From Diplonema papillatum (taxonomy: Eukaryota > Euglenozoa > Diplonemea > Diplonemida > Diplonemidae), in assembly GCA_030068145.1 (NCBI GenBank), contig JAPJBO010000090.1, positions 62,001 to 126,000 on the forward strand: DNA of 64,000 nucleotides, in the 5' to 3' direction. The notes beneath the pieces were generated by a model. It had not been told where the DNA came from. It did no database searches and worked only from the letters and a program-made list of their open reading frames with translations. Below, in pieces: positions 11,459 through 22,619 of this stretch (its first letter is position 1; each line of letters opens with the position of its first letter). The translations under genes were made by a program, and so were the position numbers.

Positions 11459-11912
11459 CGGCTGGAACACCCCGCCAAAAGAGGCCACCGGGTAGTACAT
11501 CTGTTTGCAAAACGTTGGTGGATTACCTCATGCCATACAGGTTTCAGACACTTTCAAGCCTGCAATTATGATTGCGAGGAGCGGAGAACCCACACACACA
11601 CAGGGGGAAAATCCACACTACCATACAAAATCACCAACGAAAAGACCTGCGCCTTTCCCAACACAACGTCCCGGCTGGAACACCCCGCCAAAAGAGGCCA
11701 CTAGTACATCTGTTTGCGAAACGTTGGTGGATTACGACTTGGCCTTGCACCACCACATGCCCTACAGGTTTCAGACACTCTCAAGCCTGCACTTATGATA
11801 GCAAAAAAAGCAAGGAACGGAGAACCCAGGGGGAAATCCACACTACCACACAAAATCACCAACAAAAAGATGAGTTCAGGCGACCTGCGCCTTCCCAACA
11901 CAACGTGCCTCG
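11459..11912. repeat. ~225-bp tandem duplication
   Basis: Two units each begin GGCTGGAACACCCCGCC and carry AAACGTTGGTGGATTAC, CAGGTTTCAGACAC and ACAAAATCACCAAC. The second unit has ~20 bp extra. No open frame is conserved between them. Confidence 0.8.
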
Positions 11913-12319
11913 GAGGCCGAGGTACACGAAGGCCGAGCTTGTCGCAGAGTTGGAAGGATGGAAGGAGAAACAGCGGCGATCGGGTTCTGGTCCCGATCGT
12001 CAGAACGAACGCGGGGACGCCGGCGACCGGCGGCTCGAGCCGCTCCCAACGAGAGCCCCGGCACCGGAGCCACAGGTTAAATCGACACCTGCCCGCTCCC
12101 AACGAAAGCCCCAGCCGCGGAGCCACAACAGGCGCAACCAGCACCTGCCCCGAAGGCACTCCCAAAGAAGGCCCCCCCAGCACCGCAGATGCAACCACCA
12201 CCTGTCCCAGAGACCAAGAAGGAGACAGGCCTGAAGCCGCGGGTTCCACCAAAAAGTACATTTGCGCCGGTAAAGACCGGCGCCCAGCGAGACAAGAGGC
12301 AGCAGTTAAAGTTCGGGAA

Positions 12320-13395
12320 ACAGTAAAGTTCTGGCGAAGCAAAGTTCAGGTGAAGCTGAGTTCTGGTGAAAGCAAAGTTCGGCAGCAAAGTTCGGGCGAT
12401 GCTAAGTTCTGGTGAAGCTAGAACAGGTTCATGTCCCTGTCGTACAGGTCGGTGGCGGCGTAGATCGCCACATCGTCGGCCCATGTGTAGGGGTTCGACA
12501 TGTTGGCGATCCACCTCTCGGGAGTGCAACCCCTGAGGTGCGCGAAGTGCGCCGGTTGTTTTGGACGAACTGCACGACCTGGCGGCGAAGCTAAGTCAGC
12601 AGCAAAGTTCGGGTGAAGCTAAGTTCTGGGGAGGCTAAGTTCTGGTAAAAGCAAGCTCGGGCGATGCAAAGTTCGGGTGAAGCTAAGTTCTGGTGAAAGC
12701 AAAGTTCGGCAGCAAACTTCTGGGGAGGCTAAGTTCTGGTGAAAGCAAAGCTCGGGCGAAGCAGCTGAGTTCGAGCGAAGCAAAGTTCGGGTGAAGCTAA
12801 GTTCTGGTGAAAGCAAAGTTCGACAGCAAAGTTCGGGCGATGCTAAGTTCTGGTGAGTCAAGTTCGGGCGAAGCTAAGTCAAAGCAAAGTTCGGGTGAAG
12901 CTAAGTTCTGGGGAGGCTAAGTTCTGGTGAAAGCAAAGTTCCGGCGAAGCAAAGCAAAGTTCGGGCGAAGCTAAGTTCTGGTGAAGCCAAGTCCGGCGAA
13001 GCAAAGCAAAGTTCGGGTGAAGCTAAGCTCTGGGGAGGCTAAGTTCTGGTGAAGCAAAGTTCGGGCGAAACAAAGTTCGGGTGAAGCTAAGTTCCGGGGA
13101 AGTTCTGGTGAAGCAAAGTTCTGGTGAAAGCACAGTTCGGGCGAAGCTAAGTTCTGGTGAAGCTAAGTTCGGCGAAAAGCAAAGCATAGTTCTAGTGAAG
13201 CTAAGTTCTGGGGAGGCTAAGTTCTGGTGAAAGCAAAGTTCGGGCGAAGCAAAGCAAAGTTCGGGCGATGCTAAGTTCTGGTGAAGTCAAGTTCGGGCGA
13301 AGCTAAGTCAAAGCAAAGTTCGGGTGAAGCTAAGTTCTGGTGAAAGCAAAGTTCGGGTGAAGCTAAGCTCTGGGGAGGCTAAGTTCAACCAGCAG
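12320..13395. repeat. degenerate 15-30-bp minisatellite
   Basis: An irregular array of AAGTTCTGGTGAAGC and AAGTTCGGGCGAAGC words with many length variants. A ~170-bp non-repeat stretch (12418-12590) interrupts it. Minus-strand open frames across it (repeated LSFTRTL and ASPEL) are by-products of the repeat. Confidence 0.85.
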
Positions 13396-13663
13396 CACCG
13401 CGTCGACCACGGGGCACCCGGCGCGCAGGCTCACATCGACCGCACCAACAGGATGCGGGATCCGAGCACGTGTGAGGAGGCCATCAAGGAGTTGACGGGC
13501 ACGGCACGCCGCCGGAACCCGGGCGACTCCTGGCCGGAGGACACGTCGCTCCTCGTCGAGCAATGCCGAAGCCGCGACTGCGACAAAGTTCCTCGCCCAG
13601 AAGTTCGCCCTCGAGAAGGGGGTCCGGTGGCCTGCTTCTCGACCGGAAGAGGAAGCCCGGAAG

Positions 13664-13752
13664 GGACGAGGAACTGTTTTTCTTCGTCCCCGGGGCGCTG
13701 GAAGAAGTACATGATCTGTTTTTCTTCGTCCCCGGGGCGCTGGAAGAAGCAC
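13664..13752. repeat. 45-bp direct duplication
   Basis: Two adjacent near-identical units containing TTTTTCTTCGTCCCCGGGGC and GCTGGAAGAAG. The unit length is divisible by three, so a frame could cross it, but no product is recognised. Confidence 0.7.
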
Positions 13753-14751
13753 ACCAGGCCGCTGGACATCCAAGTATGCGCATGGAGCGAGCGTGGTCCG
13801 ATCAGGCTGCGACCATTCAGAGACCTCATGAGACGAGCAGGACGATGGGGGCGGTACAAGCCGGCGAAACCCCCCGCCATCAACTATGCCGACAACCTCG
13901 TTCTTCCGAGGCACTTGTGCGTCTTTCTGCACAGCTCCGTGAGCTGTTCAACACGGGCGAGATCGGCCTGATAAACCAGCCCAGCCATTCTCGTGGTACT
14001 CGACCACGAGTCGTCCACCTGTGGCTGCACGCAAGCAGGAAGGGGCTCGAGGTGCTGCGGGTTGTCGGGCAAATCGTGCGGAACTTGGCGACGTTCAACC
14101 TCGAACACGCCGGGAAGAAGCTGGACGTTGGGAAAGGCATCCCGCTCGAGAGAGAGAGGAGAGAGAGAGAGGAGAGAGAAGCGCGCGAGAGTCACCTGGC
14201 AACAGCTCGCCCACCTGATACCCTTGCTCCCGAGCACAACACCTCCATCTCCAATCTTCTCCGCGCCGGGAAGCTCCCGCACTGGCCCAGAGTTCAACCT
14301 TTTTTAAAGGGAGCTAAGGGCCAGATGGGGCACTTGAACTGCCTCCTCGCAAACTTGAAGGTTTCTATTCAATTTTTCGGCATGAGAGAGAGTAAGATAA
14401 CTCTACTTTGGCACCATAGAGTCCATGCGCCGCAACCTGGCGTTCACCAGCACCGACCACCTTGCCGTAGACGAGGCTCGCCATGCACGCTCACTCCGGC
14501 CCAGCACCTCCGCCGAGCGAACGCCAGCCGACGCAGCAGCCCCCGGGGCCGCCCATCACCCAGTTCAAGGCGCGCTTCAGCCCAGCGAACTCCGGCAGCA
14601 CCGCCTCCACCGCAAGGTCGTCGACCCTGACCAGGTTGCCAGCCGCTTCACTTCGCCGACGGGCACCGCGATCTTCAGCGCAGCCCCGCCCACCTGCACT
14701 GCAGTCGCTTCGCCCGTCACCTTTTTCAAGGCGCGCTTCCAATCGGGTCCC

Positions 14752-15077
<326 letters not shown>

Positions 15078-15127
15078 TTGAACTTGTTATGCAACAACAA
15101 TCTGTGTCGATAGACTGCACAAGTAGT

Positions 15128-15545
15128 AGACACTAGTAGTAGTATGTGTCGTCTGCCGAAGCAGCCGGAGACAGCAGGCGCAGGGGGCAGGTGTTGCTTT
15201 ACTTTTCTCTTCTTCATGGAGACCCGTCCCCGGCATCCCGACTGTCCAATCACTGTCGAGAAAGTTTGCGCCTATTGTGATGAGGTGGTTGACCACGCCC
15301 CCACGAAGCCATATACACAACACGGCTACAACACGAGGATGCAGCCCTGCTTAGGTGTGCACAGGCCATTGGCTGCTAAGCACCCCCCGACCGGTCGATT
15401 TGCCACTTTTGCGCTGCCCTCTGTTCGCCGGACGGTGCTGTCAGCACTTGTTCCGCGTCGCATCAAGTACATGATGCTGGCGGTTGGGGGGATCGGCGAC
15501 CGCGACTCAACTAAGGTGCGGTCGACAGTGTCGCCACGTGAAGGA
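15128..15545 (+). repeat. dispersed family I, long copy
   Basis: It matches 1104-1300 at both ends, but with ~200 extra bases (about 15238-15440) in the middle. Either this copy gained an insertion or the RIO1-intron copy lost one. Confidence 0.7.
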
Positions 15546-15602
15546 CCGCCCGTGACACCTTTCATCAATCGGGTCCCGAAAAATTGAAAAGGTTTGAGTG
15601 AA

Positions 15603-15895
15603 GAAAAGAAGAAGAAAAAGATAAAGGCCGTTCCTGGTCCAGGAACGTGACGGTCAACCACAGCTTGCAAAGCTTGAGTCGAAGGCAGCACAGTGCTACA
15701 ACCCCGTCCGCTTTGCCCTGTGGCTGACCGTCTCGACGAGCTTGTGTTCGGCGCAAGCGCCAAGCCCCAAGGTGCGCCACGCCTTGATGCTTTAGTTTGG
15801 GAAATCGGTAGCCACTTGACCCGTAGGCCCGTGGCTCTGCAGTACCGCCGAACACGCGAAGCTTGGCTCCCGTGTAGCAGGCGCTCCTGGTACCT
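15603..15895 (-). mobile_element. dispersed family B copy with 15-bp target duplication
   Basis: The copy is flanked by a direct repeat AAAGGTTTGAGTGAA at 15588-15602 and 15896-15910, a length typical of target-primed retroposition. On the minus strand the 3' end runs into a T/C-rich tract rather than an A tail. No clear tRNA-type promoter boxes were seen. It is probably a short interspersed element; its parent RNA is unknown. Confidence 0.7.
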
Positions 15896-15917
15896 AAAGG
15901 TTTGAGTGAAATGTAGA

Positions 15918-16161
15918 AAAAAAAAAAATACTCGAGGGGCTGCCTTGTGCTTACTTCGAAGGAGGCTAGAGGGGGAGAAACAATACAACTACAAAATGGG
16001 TCTTTTTTGTTGAACGCTTACGCCCGCCACTAAACCCAGATTCACCTGTGTTTCGTGTGGGCTACAGCACATTTACCTCCTTTGATCTTTTGCAGCTGGC
16101 AGCCTCCTCAAGTATTTCCTACAAAGCAGGTGCTTATACAAAAAAAAAAAAAAAAAAAAAA
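15918..16161 (+). mobile_element. family A copy with 22-A tail, inserted in a gene
   Basis: It runs from AAAATACTCGAGGGGCTGCC to CAGGTGCTTATAC and then an uninterrupted A run (16140-16161). The A tail abuts the coding sequence of the next gene in the opposite orientation, so it cuts that gene's last visible exon. I could not find a matching target duplication on the far side, where a family B copy sits. Confidence 0.75.
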
Positions 16162-16162
16162 G

Positions 16163-17811
16163 TCCTGCATAATCATGCTGGACGGGGTCCGTATCCCGCT
16201 GCATCTGCCCCACGACGCTGAGCGCGGTGAACAGCGCCCGACAGAAGGCATAGAACTGACGTGAAAGGTAGAGTGCATACCTTCCCGAGGGTTCCGTACA
16301 TGGACATGCGAAGGCCGAGGAAGTCCTGCAGCTTCTCGAGGGCCAGCAGCTCGGACTGCGCGAGCACCGACGAGTCGAGGTTCGAAGCCCCGGCGATCAT
16401 CCACAGCTCGCCAGGCGGGTACCGTCCCGCCAGCGGGGCGTCGAGCAGCGTCGGCAGCACGCTGCGCAGGCTCGCGACGCCGACTTCTCCGGCGTCGCCG
16501 GCCCACTTCCGCCGCGCCACAGCCCACGAGGACACCCACAGCAGGTCGCCGATCTGCATCGGGTCCGCCTCCGCGCGCCGCATCTGGTCGCTCGGCGTCG
16601 TTAGCCAAAGGTTGACGAGTTGCTTTTCCATGTTTTCTAGCGACGACCTGCCGGTTGTTTGGGTCTCTCCCCGGTGCGCACTGCTCAGTCGTAGTACGAG
16701 TTCTAGCGTCTTATAAATTGGGTATAAAAAATTTGGTCCAGACTGTTTTTTTCCGGTTTTTGGCTTGGGGGTCGAGGTCAGAGCTGGTACCCTGGTATGA
16801 GGTTCGTCCGATCCCCGGGCCCCGAGTTAGCGTTCACCCAGCCTGTGGGCACCTTCGGTCGGATGCATCACTGGTTTCCAACTTTCGAGGTGCGAAAATG
16901 GCTTCAATGTTTCATATGGACCCGAATCCGTAAACATCGGTCAACACAGGCTTCTCGATGGCCTGCATTCGAAATATCGCCCTTCGTGGACCCGGGGCTG
17001 GGTGGCCAGATTCTCGAAGGTGTTTTGAAAGGGCCCCCACGCACCTGATCTTCGCGTCGCCGGTGGGACCCATCCCGTTCTGGATGACGCCGCAGACGAA
17101 CGCGCCGACGAGGGAGTTGGTGGCGCGCGGCGGCGACGGGTCGGGCAGCCGCTCTGTGAGGGCGATGTTCATGCGCGAGGCGAGCGAAAACGGCGACTTC
17201 GCCGCTTTGCCGTCGTCGTCGGCTCCGTCGGACGGCAGCGTGCGCTGCAGGAACTGCAGCCCGGTTGCGATGACCAGCTGCGCGGCCAGCTCGTTGTACG
17301 ACGGGTCGTCGGTGGAGACCGCCAAGCGGTTGAGCGCGAAGGCCCACAGCATGATCGGGTACCACAGCTGCCCGTCACCCATGGGCCTGCCTTCCCCCAT
17401 CACCTTCCCGCACCGCAGGCCGCCGAGCAACGGGTGCTCGCTGGTGGCTTCGCCCAGCCGCGGGAGTGGATCGCTGGCTGCGCCGCCTTCGTTGCTCTTC
17501 GAGTGCTTCGCAGCGACTGCCGGCCGCTGCCTGCCGAGGACGTTGTGCACGTCGTGCGCGAGGCCCTGCGCGCGGGTGGCGAAGCCGCTGGCCTTCTTCG
17601 CGCCGTAAAAGTGGTGCAGCGACAGGAAGTTGCACAGCCCTAGCGCGTCGACGTGCAGCAGCCGGCCGTCGCTGCTCTCCGCCTCGCCCAGCCGCCCCAC
17701 CGCGGCCCCCCTCCCGTACACCCCGGCAAGCAGCTCTTCCGAGACTTGCGATCGAGGCTTCCCGGCAGACCTAGCTGCTCCGTTGAGCATGCTCATACCG
17801 AACCGGGACAT
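16163..17811 (-). CDS. unknown protein, possibly an alpha/alpha-toroid type enzyme; 3' end cut by a repeat
   Basis: Three exons: 17811-17045, 16647-16281 and 16255-16163. Intron 1 (397 nt) is phase 2 with donor GTGCGT. Intron 2 is only 25 nt (16280-16256, GTATGC to CAG) and phase 0. The start MSRFGMSMLNG follows a purine-rich leader. About 409 residues are visible, nearly all helical by eye, with paired aromatic/Leu helices (LHVDALGLCNFLSLHHFYG at ~61, WYPIMLWAFALNRLAV at ~155, QIGDLLWVSSWAVARRKW in exon 2, FYAFCRALFTALSVVGQM in exon 3). The pattern reminds me of six-hairpin glycosidase folds, but I see no catalytic signature, so function is unassigned. The frame runs straight into the poly(A) tail of a family A element, so the end is lost or the gene is broken here. 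Confidence 0.65.
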
Positions 17812-17935
17812 CTTCCCCTCTTCCCTCCCTGGTTCTTTCTGTGGGGGCTTTGTGTGGTTAGGTTGCATGTGACGGCGTCTTTTTTTTTTTTTTTTGATTG
17901 GAGCGCGTAAGCCCACAGGACGACCGTACAACAGC

Positions 17936-18030
17936 TGTCCATCACTATCTTAAAAAGTGCATCGTATTGCATGCTGTTTAACAGTGAGCCACGGTCTATC
18001 AGGTCTGTTTCCTAGAGCTGCATAGAACAG
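17936..18030. mobile_element. MITE-like family C, worn fragment
   Basis: It shares GCATGCTGTTTAACAGTGA, CCACGGTCTATCAGGTC and CCTAGAGCTGCAT with the reversed family C copy 250 bp to the right. It has lost its inverted ends. It lies just upstream of the gene starting at 17811. Confidence 0.55.
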
Positions 18031-18049
18031 CCGAAAGGTCGATGCGTAA

Positions 18050-18223
18050 GGGGGGTGGGATTGCAAGAACGTGCTTGGAATGGAAATGTGCTCAACACCG
18101 CCCTGGTCCCGTCTGCTCCGTGTTTCGGTCCGTTAAGCCACGGACACGTAAGGCGGACCATCTGCTGAGTGTCTGCAGACAGACAGCGGCTCGTCGTCGT
18201 AGCTCGTCACAGCCAGGACCACC
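18050..18223 (+). repeat. dispersed family D, copy
   Basis: It contains GCAAGAACGTGCTTGGAATG, GTGCTCAACACCGCCCTGG, TTTCGGTCCGTTAAGCCACG and GTGTCTGCAGACAG, then GTAGCTCGTCACAGCCAGG, matching 53437-53665. A family C copy begins inside its right end. Confidence 0.7.
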
Positions 18224-18360
18224 CTGAGCCGGTCCGTCCCCCCTATCTCGTGAAACTGCATCGAAGTGCCTGCCGCTGTTTATCACAGTGAATCACGGTC
18301 CACCACGGTCTATCAGGTCCATCCCTAGTCCCTAGAGCTGCATCGAATTGCCCGGTGCAG
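18224..18360 (-). mobile_element. MITE-like family C, reversed and cut copy
   Basis: It begins TGAGCCGGTCCGTCCC and keeps the internal order of the family in reverse (TTTATCACAGTGAATCACGG, then GGTCTATCAGGTCCATCCC), then stops near 18360 without the other terminal repeat. Confidence 0.7.
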
Positions 18361-18385
18361 CGTAGACTCAGCGGGGCGGTGATAC

Positions 18386-18668
18386 CGTGGGTGGAGCCTC
18401 GCATCGCGATCAATTGAACCGAAAGTAGGGCATCGGGGGAGTTCAAGCTGAGCGCGGCGATCGTCTTGAGGTCCGTGCCCGAGAGCTTGAACACCTTCGC
18501 GGGGTTCGTCTTGCTGTCGCCTGCGATGAAGCATTCTGGGTCACCCTGCAAGACGTTCGGCACACACAAGATGCTCTCCATCGAGGGAAGCGGCGCGTCG
18601 TTGGCCGGAAACAAGTTGACCCAGCCGGCGGCCAGCTTTACGACCGCGGGGAGAACGGCGGCGAGCAT
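18386..18668 (-). CDS. possible first exon of an unknown gene
   Basis: An open stretch of 94 codons with GC-rich, protein-like composition. It starts MLAAVLPAVVKLAAGW (hydrophobic) and continues through SMESILCVPNVLQGDPECF and KVFKLSGTDLKTIAAL. A donor GTATCA follows at 18385; past it the open frame runs into family C sequence. I do not recognise the protein and found no downstream exon, as the next coding sequence on this strand has its own good start at 17811. It may be a gene fragment. Confidence 0.35.
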
Positions 18669-19260
18669 GTTGGCGGGTTTCTTTGAAAAAGGTAAGGAGT
18701 CCTGTGGGGGAAAATCTTAGTTTAATGTTTAGGCAGAGCACTGTCTGCAGACACGGACGGCGGTGCGATGGTTTATCTGGCGTTGAGGCTGGGGAGGAGC
18801 TTGCTGGTCCGAAGTGCACTGGTGGCATGGCGAACCTTGCGTTGCAGGGAGGGTTGTTTGTCTTACGCTACCTCCGTGTAACGTAGGGGGCGCGACAGGC
18901 CTTTTTACGTGGGGCTCGTGTGGGCTTTATTACTGGCGCTGTTTCTCCGCGCTTTTAGGAATCCCGGGGTGGTCTTGGACCCGCAGCACCTCTATGATGG
19001 CGTATGACGCCAAAATTGGTGAAAACGGCGACGAGAACGACCACCGAATGCAAAAACGAGCCAAAAATAGGCACTTTGGGGGCCCCCATGAAACCGGGTA
19101 GAATGGACCTATTTTCACGCTGAACAGCCCGGAACCGTGTACAAAGTGCACGAAACCACAGGGAAAAAACGCGGAATGTGTTCCTGGGCCCTCGCGCGTG
19201 GCTTTCGGTCCTCAGAACAGCGGCCCTGTTCTGAGGTCGGGGACGACCCGGAAGATGCCC

Positions 19261-19503
19261 GGTACGTGCCCGGTACAAGCCCAGTACAGCCCGGTACGGG
19301 CCCAGTACAGCCCGGTACGGGCCCAGTACAGCCCGGTACGGGCCCAGTACAGCCCGGTACGGGCCCAGTACAGCCCGGTACGGGCCCAGTACAGCCCGGT
19401 ACAAGCCCAGTACAGCCCGGTACAAGCCCAGTACAGCCCGGTACAAGCGCAGTACAGCCCGGTACGGGCCCAGTACAGCCCGGTACGGGCCCAGTACAGC
19501 CGG
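19261..19503. repeat. 21-bp minisatellite, about 11-12 units
   Basis: Unit CCCGGTACGGGCCCAGTACA plus G. Some units carry CAAGC in place of CGGGC. The length of 21 keeps all frames open, giving GPVQPGT repeats on plus and GLYWART repeats on minus. There is no sign that either is a real protein. Confidence 0.9.
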
Positions 19504-20900
19504 TATGTGCCCTGTATATCGTGACGGTCTGTAGCCAGATCGAGCGGCGAGACGGGTCGGGTCGACGGAGAAGCGGAAGGCGGAGCTGATAAGCCCCGCG
19601 GGCAGCTGCGCCTCCGCCGCAGCAAACGAAGCGCGCCAACCTGGTACTGGTGCTTCCGAAAGCAGCTGAGGACGAAGAGCGAGCCCCAATCTCGAGAGCG
19701 AAGACGAGGAAGCGACGATCAACCTCGGCACCGCCACAGAAGACGACACGGTCATCGTCCAAGCGCCGCCGTAAGGGTGCAACTATCGACGCGCAACCGA
19801 TGCACCTGGACGAGCAATCGAGAAGCGAAGCACCAAACGCGCGCCTGAGCGCGACGATCAAGACGAGCTAAAGAGGCGAAAGCATGACACATTACGTGCA
19901 AGAGATAACCGCGACGCCGGCGATGCAGATTATCTGCCACTGATTATTTGCATTCTAACCCAAACTATAGCCAGCCATCACCGGTGGTCAGTTTGAAGAC
20001 GACGTACCGGTACCCGAACAAAACAAAAGCCTGGAGAGAAATGGACTCTACTGAGGCGAACGCGGATGCAATGCCTGAAAAAGAAAAGGCACACGTTTGA
20101 CAGAAACACGTTCGCACGTCCAGTCCACGTTCTTTTTTTTCTGTGCTTTTTCTTCTGCGCTGCGGCGGGACGCGCCAGTGCCACCCTGATTCTATCGACA
20201 CTTTCAGGATGCCACGCCGGATCGGATTCAAGGAAGGAAAGAGATTCTACTAGGCTGCGCGGGGGCGCCTGAGGGGGATGTGAGATCACTCCAAGGCCTG
20301 CTAAGGAACACTTTTGTGTCTCTGTCGCTCGCACTCCTGTTTCGCATGTTGACATTGTCGTCAGTTGGGAAAGGGATGCGTGGTTTTTGTTGTGCGGCCC
20401 TGCGAACGTTTTTAGATGGCGCACCACTTGCAAGCAGCGAGGCGAAATCCCGATGTTCTTCGGTGGAAATAATGAAACCGCCTCATACAAATTCTGGTAT
20501 ATCCGCGGACCTAAAACAGTACAGTTACGGAATACTGGGTTTTATAGGCCGGATTTTGTTGCTATTGTGTGTTCACCCCCTTCTTCACAACAAGAAATGG
20601 AGGAACTCGTGTGCCGTTCTAGACTGTTTTTGCGTCGTGGATGCCTGTTTGTTCGTTCGAGTTCTCGTTTCCCGCATTCGAGCAAGCACGCACTCCAGAG
20701 TTTCGGTGAACTACTGCCTTCGCCCGTTCTGGAGAAAAGAACTGGAGAACCACGCACAGAAAACGCTTGGCGGGAGATCAACGCCTTCACCCGTCCACCG
20801 CTAACCCCTGGAATGAGACGAGATCCGTCAGTAGTCGCGACGTTTTCGCGCAGCCGGTTGTCCGTGATGGTCGACTCTTCTGTTCTTCTGCTGATACTTG

Positions 20901-21218
20901 AAAATACTCGACGTAGCTGCTTTGACTCCGCGTTGACTGGAAGAAATGCGTAGTTTTGTTTGTGAAAGGAGAATTAGGGTAGAGGGGTAATTACAATGCA
21001 AACACATTCCTGTTTTGTTCGTAGCGTGAACCGCCGTGTGTTGTTATTTCACTCAGGACTTTGACGTGTTTTGTTCGTGTGTCTTGTCGTAGGTTGTAGG
21101 GGTAGACGTGCGTCCGTTCAACACGTGGTTCGGTAGTTACAGCATTTGGGATCCCTTCGGTTCTTTGTCTTGCAGCTTTGTCGAGCATTTCCTTCCAAGC
21201 TGCGCGCTTATGTAAAAA
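20901..21218 (+). repeat. dispersed family F, copy 1 (A-tailed)
   Basis: It starts AAAATACTCGACGTAGCTGC, contains CACGTGGTTCGGTAGTTACA and TTTCCTTCCAAGCTG, and ends GCTTATGTAAAAA. It shares its start (AAATACTCGA) and end (GCTTAT, then A tail) with family A, which suggests related elements with different bodies. Confidence 0.75.
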
Positions 21219-22619
21219 TCTTGTGTGATTCGTCTTCAGGGGGGTGTGCTTTGTCTGTGTGCGGCGGGAAAAGGCACCACAGGCAGAAGAACTACGGGGC
21301 GGAAAGAAATTCGTAGTTTTGTTTTATTCTTTTACTTGTGAAAAAAGGAGGTGGCCACTTCTATTTCATTATGTGTTTTTTTACCAACTTTTTACACTTA
21401 CTTGTGGCCAGCCTTTTTCCATAGTGCTTTCGCCCCAGTCGGCTGGAGGCCTTTCGTGGACCAACGATGGGGCGCTGAACGCAAAGTTGCTCTTAAAAAA
21501 GGATTTTCGTGCACGCTGGCATTATGCTTAGTTCGTTCGGCACCACACCTATGATGCCGAAAACGTTGTTGAAATTCACTGAGAGCGTCCTGACAAAGGC
21601 ACCGCGGAAAATATGTCTCGAAGCATGATTTGCAGCGACTAGCTCAAAAAGGCGAGCAGTGCTACGAAGGGTTCCCATTTTGTTACAGGGACTCCCTCTC
21701 TTGTGTGTTTCACTTGTTCACTTCCCGTTTCCGGCGTACTCGCTCAGGCAGCTTTTTTCATATTCTTTTCTCTCGAAGCTGCGATGGGGATGAATCGGAG
21801 TGGTTTCGCGCCGGTCTCACAACCCTGCGAGCCTAGCTTCTTCACCCGTGGAAGACACTGGGCGCGTCCTGACAAAGACACTGCGGAACGTAATACTATA
21901 CCCCGGACTCCCACTCCGGATTGCGGGAGTGGTTTTGCGGTCGTCTGTGCGGTCGGCCTCACTCCCTCAATGCGGGAGTGGGACTCTCGCACTTTTTCAC
22001 CCCCGCCTTAGTATATGGCATCCCGGTTTTCAGCAGCATTTGCTGCTGAATTCCGGGTTGTATGCATCTCTCGAAGCACAATCTCCAGGTGACGAGTACA
22101 GGCGGAAACGCAGAATTTTCTTTGTGTTGCCAACAATCGACCGAGTGTTGTTGCACGGGCTGGTGTCTTTCGACTTTTATTTTTGTGCTCCTTAGTTGCT
22201 GGATACATCGAAATGGGCTCGCGACACTAGGCCTGCAAGCTGAAACACGTCCTGACAAAGACTGTTTCCTTCAAAAAGCGTCAACAAAACACATTGGTCT
22301 TCACCCGTTTCGATGCTCTGTTGTGAGATCACGGGTCCAAGACGGACCTTCTGATGTATATCCCTGTGACGCGTTTGGGCACTTACTAATACGCAAACAC
22401 ATCACACGCCTTGCGTAGGTTCGCGACGGCGGGGGAAGTCTTGAGATAATGTTCAGGCTGAACACTGTCTCGCAAGCGGGGACACTAGTCCGAGGCGACA
22501 GACCTTGAAGGGACCTATACTGCGGATGAGTACTTCAGCAAAGTCGCCAACCAGGCGGCTTGTGGGAGAGAAATGCGCACGAACGCATTTCCAGTTTTGG
22601 GGCTCTGTCCGCCTTTCAC

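Larger units (their letters stand above)
18669..22619. other. intergenic region
   Basis: No gene is supported. It contains a 21-bp minisatellite (19261-19503), a family F copy (20901-21218), a palindrome-rich piece near 21900-21990 (CACTCCGGATTGCGGGAGTG and a CACTCCCTCAATGCGGGAGTG-like partner), and open frames at 19650-19960 with short charged runs but no recognisable family. Confidence 0.5.

Noticed and set aside
13563-14630. 355-codon plus-strand frame with a NYADN-like string in a neighbouring frame
   Set aside because: I considered a reverse transcriptase, but no other motif of that family is present and the frame crosses simple repeats. Not supported as a mobile-element gene.
19115-19861. 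Overlapping frames of 130-275 codons on both strands across the 21-bp array
   Set aside because: A repeat length divisible by three keeps all frames open. No non-repeat part looks like a known protein.
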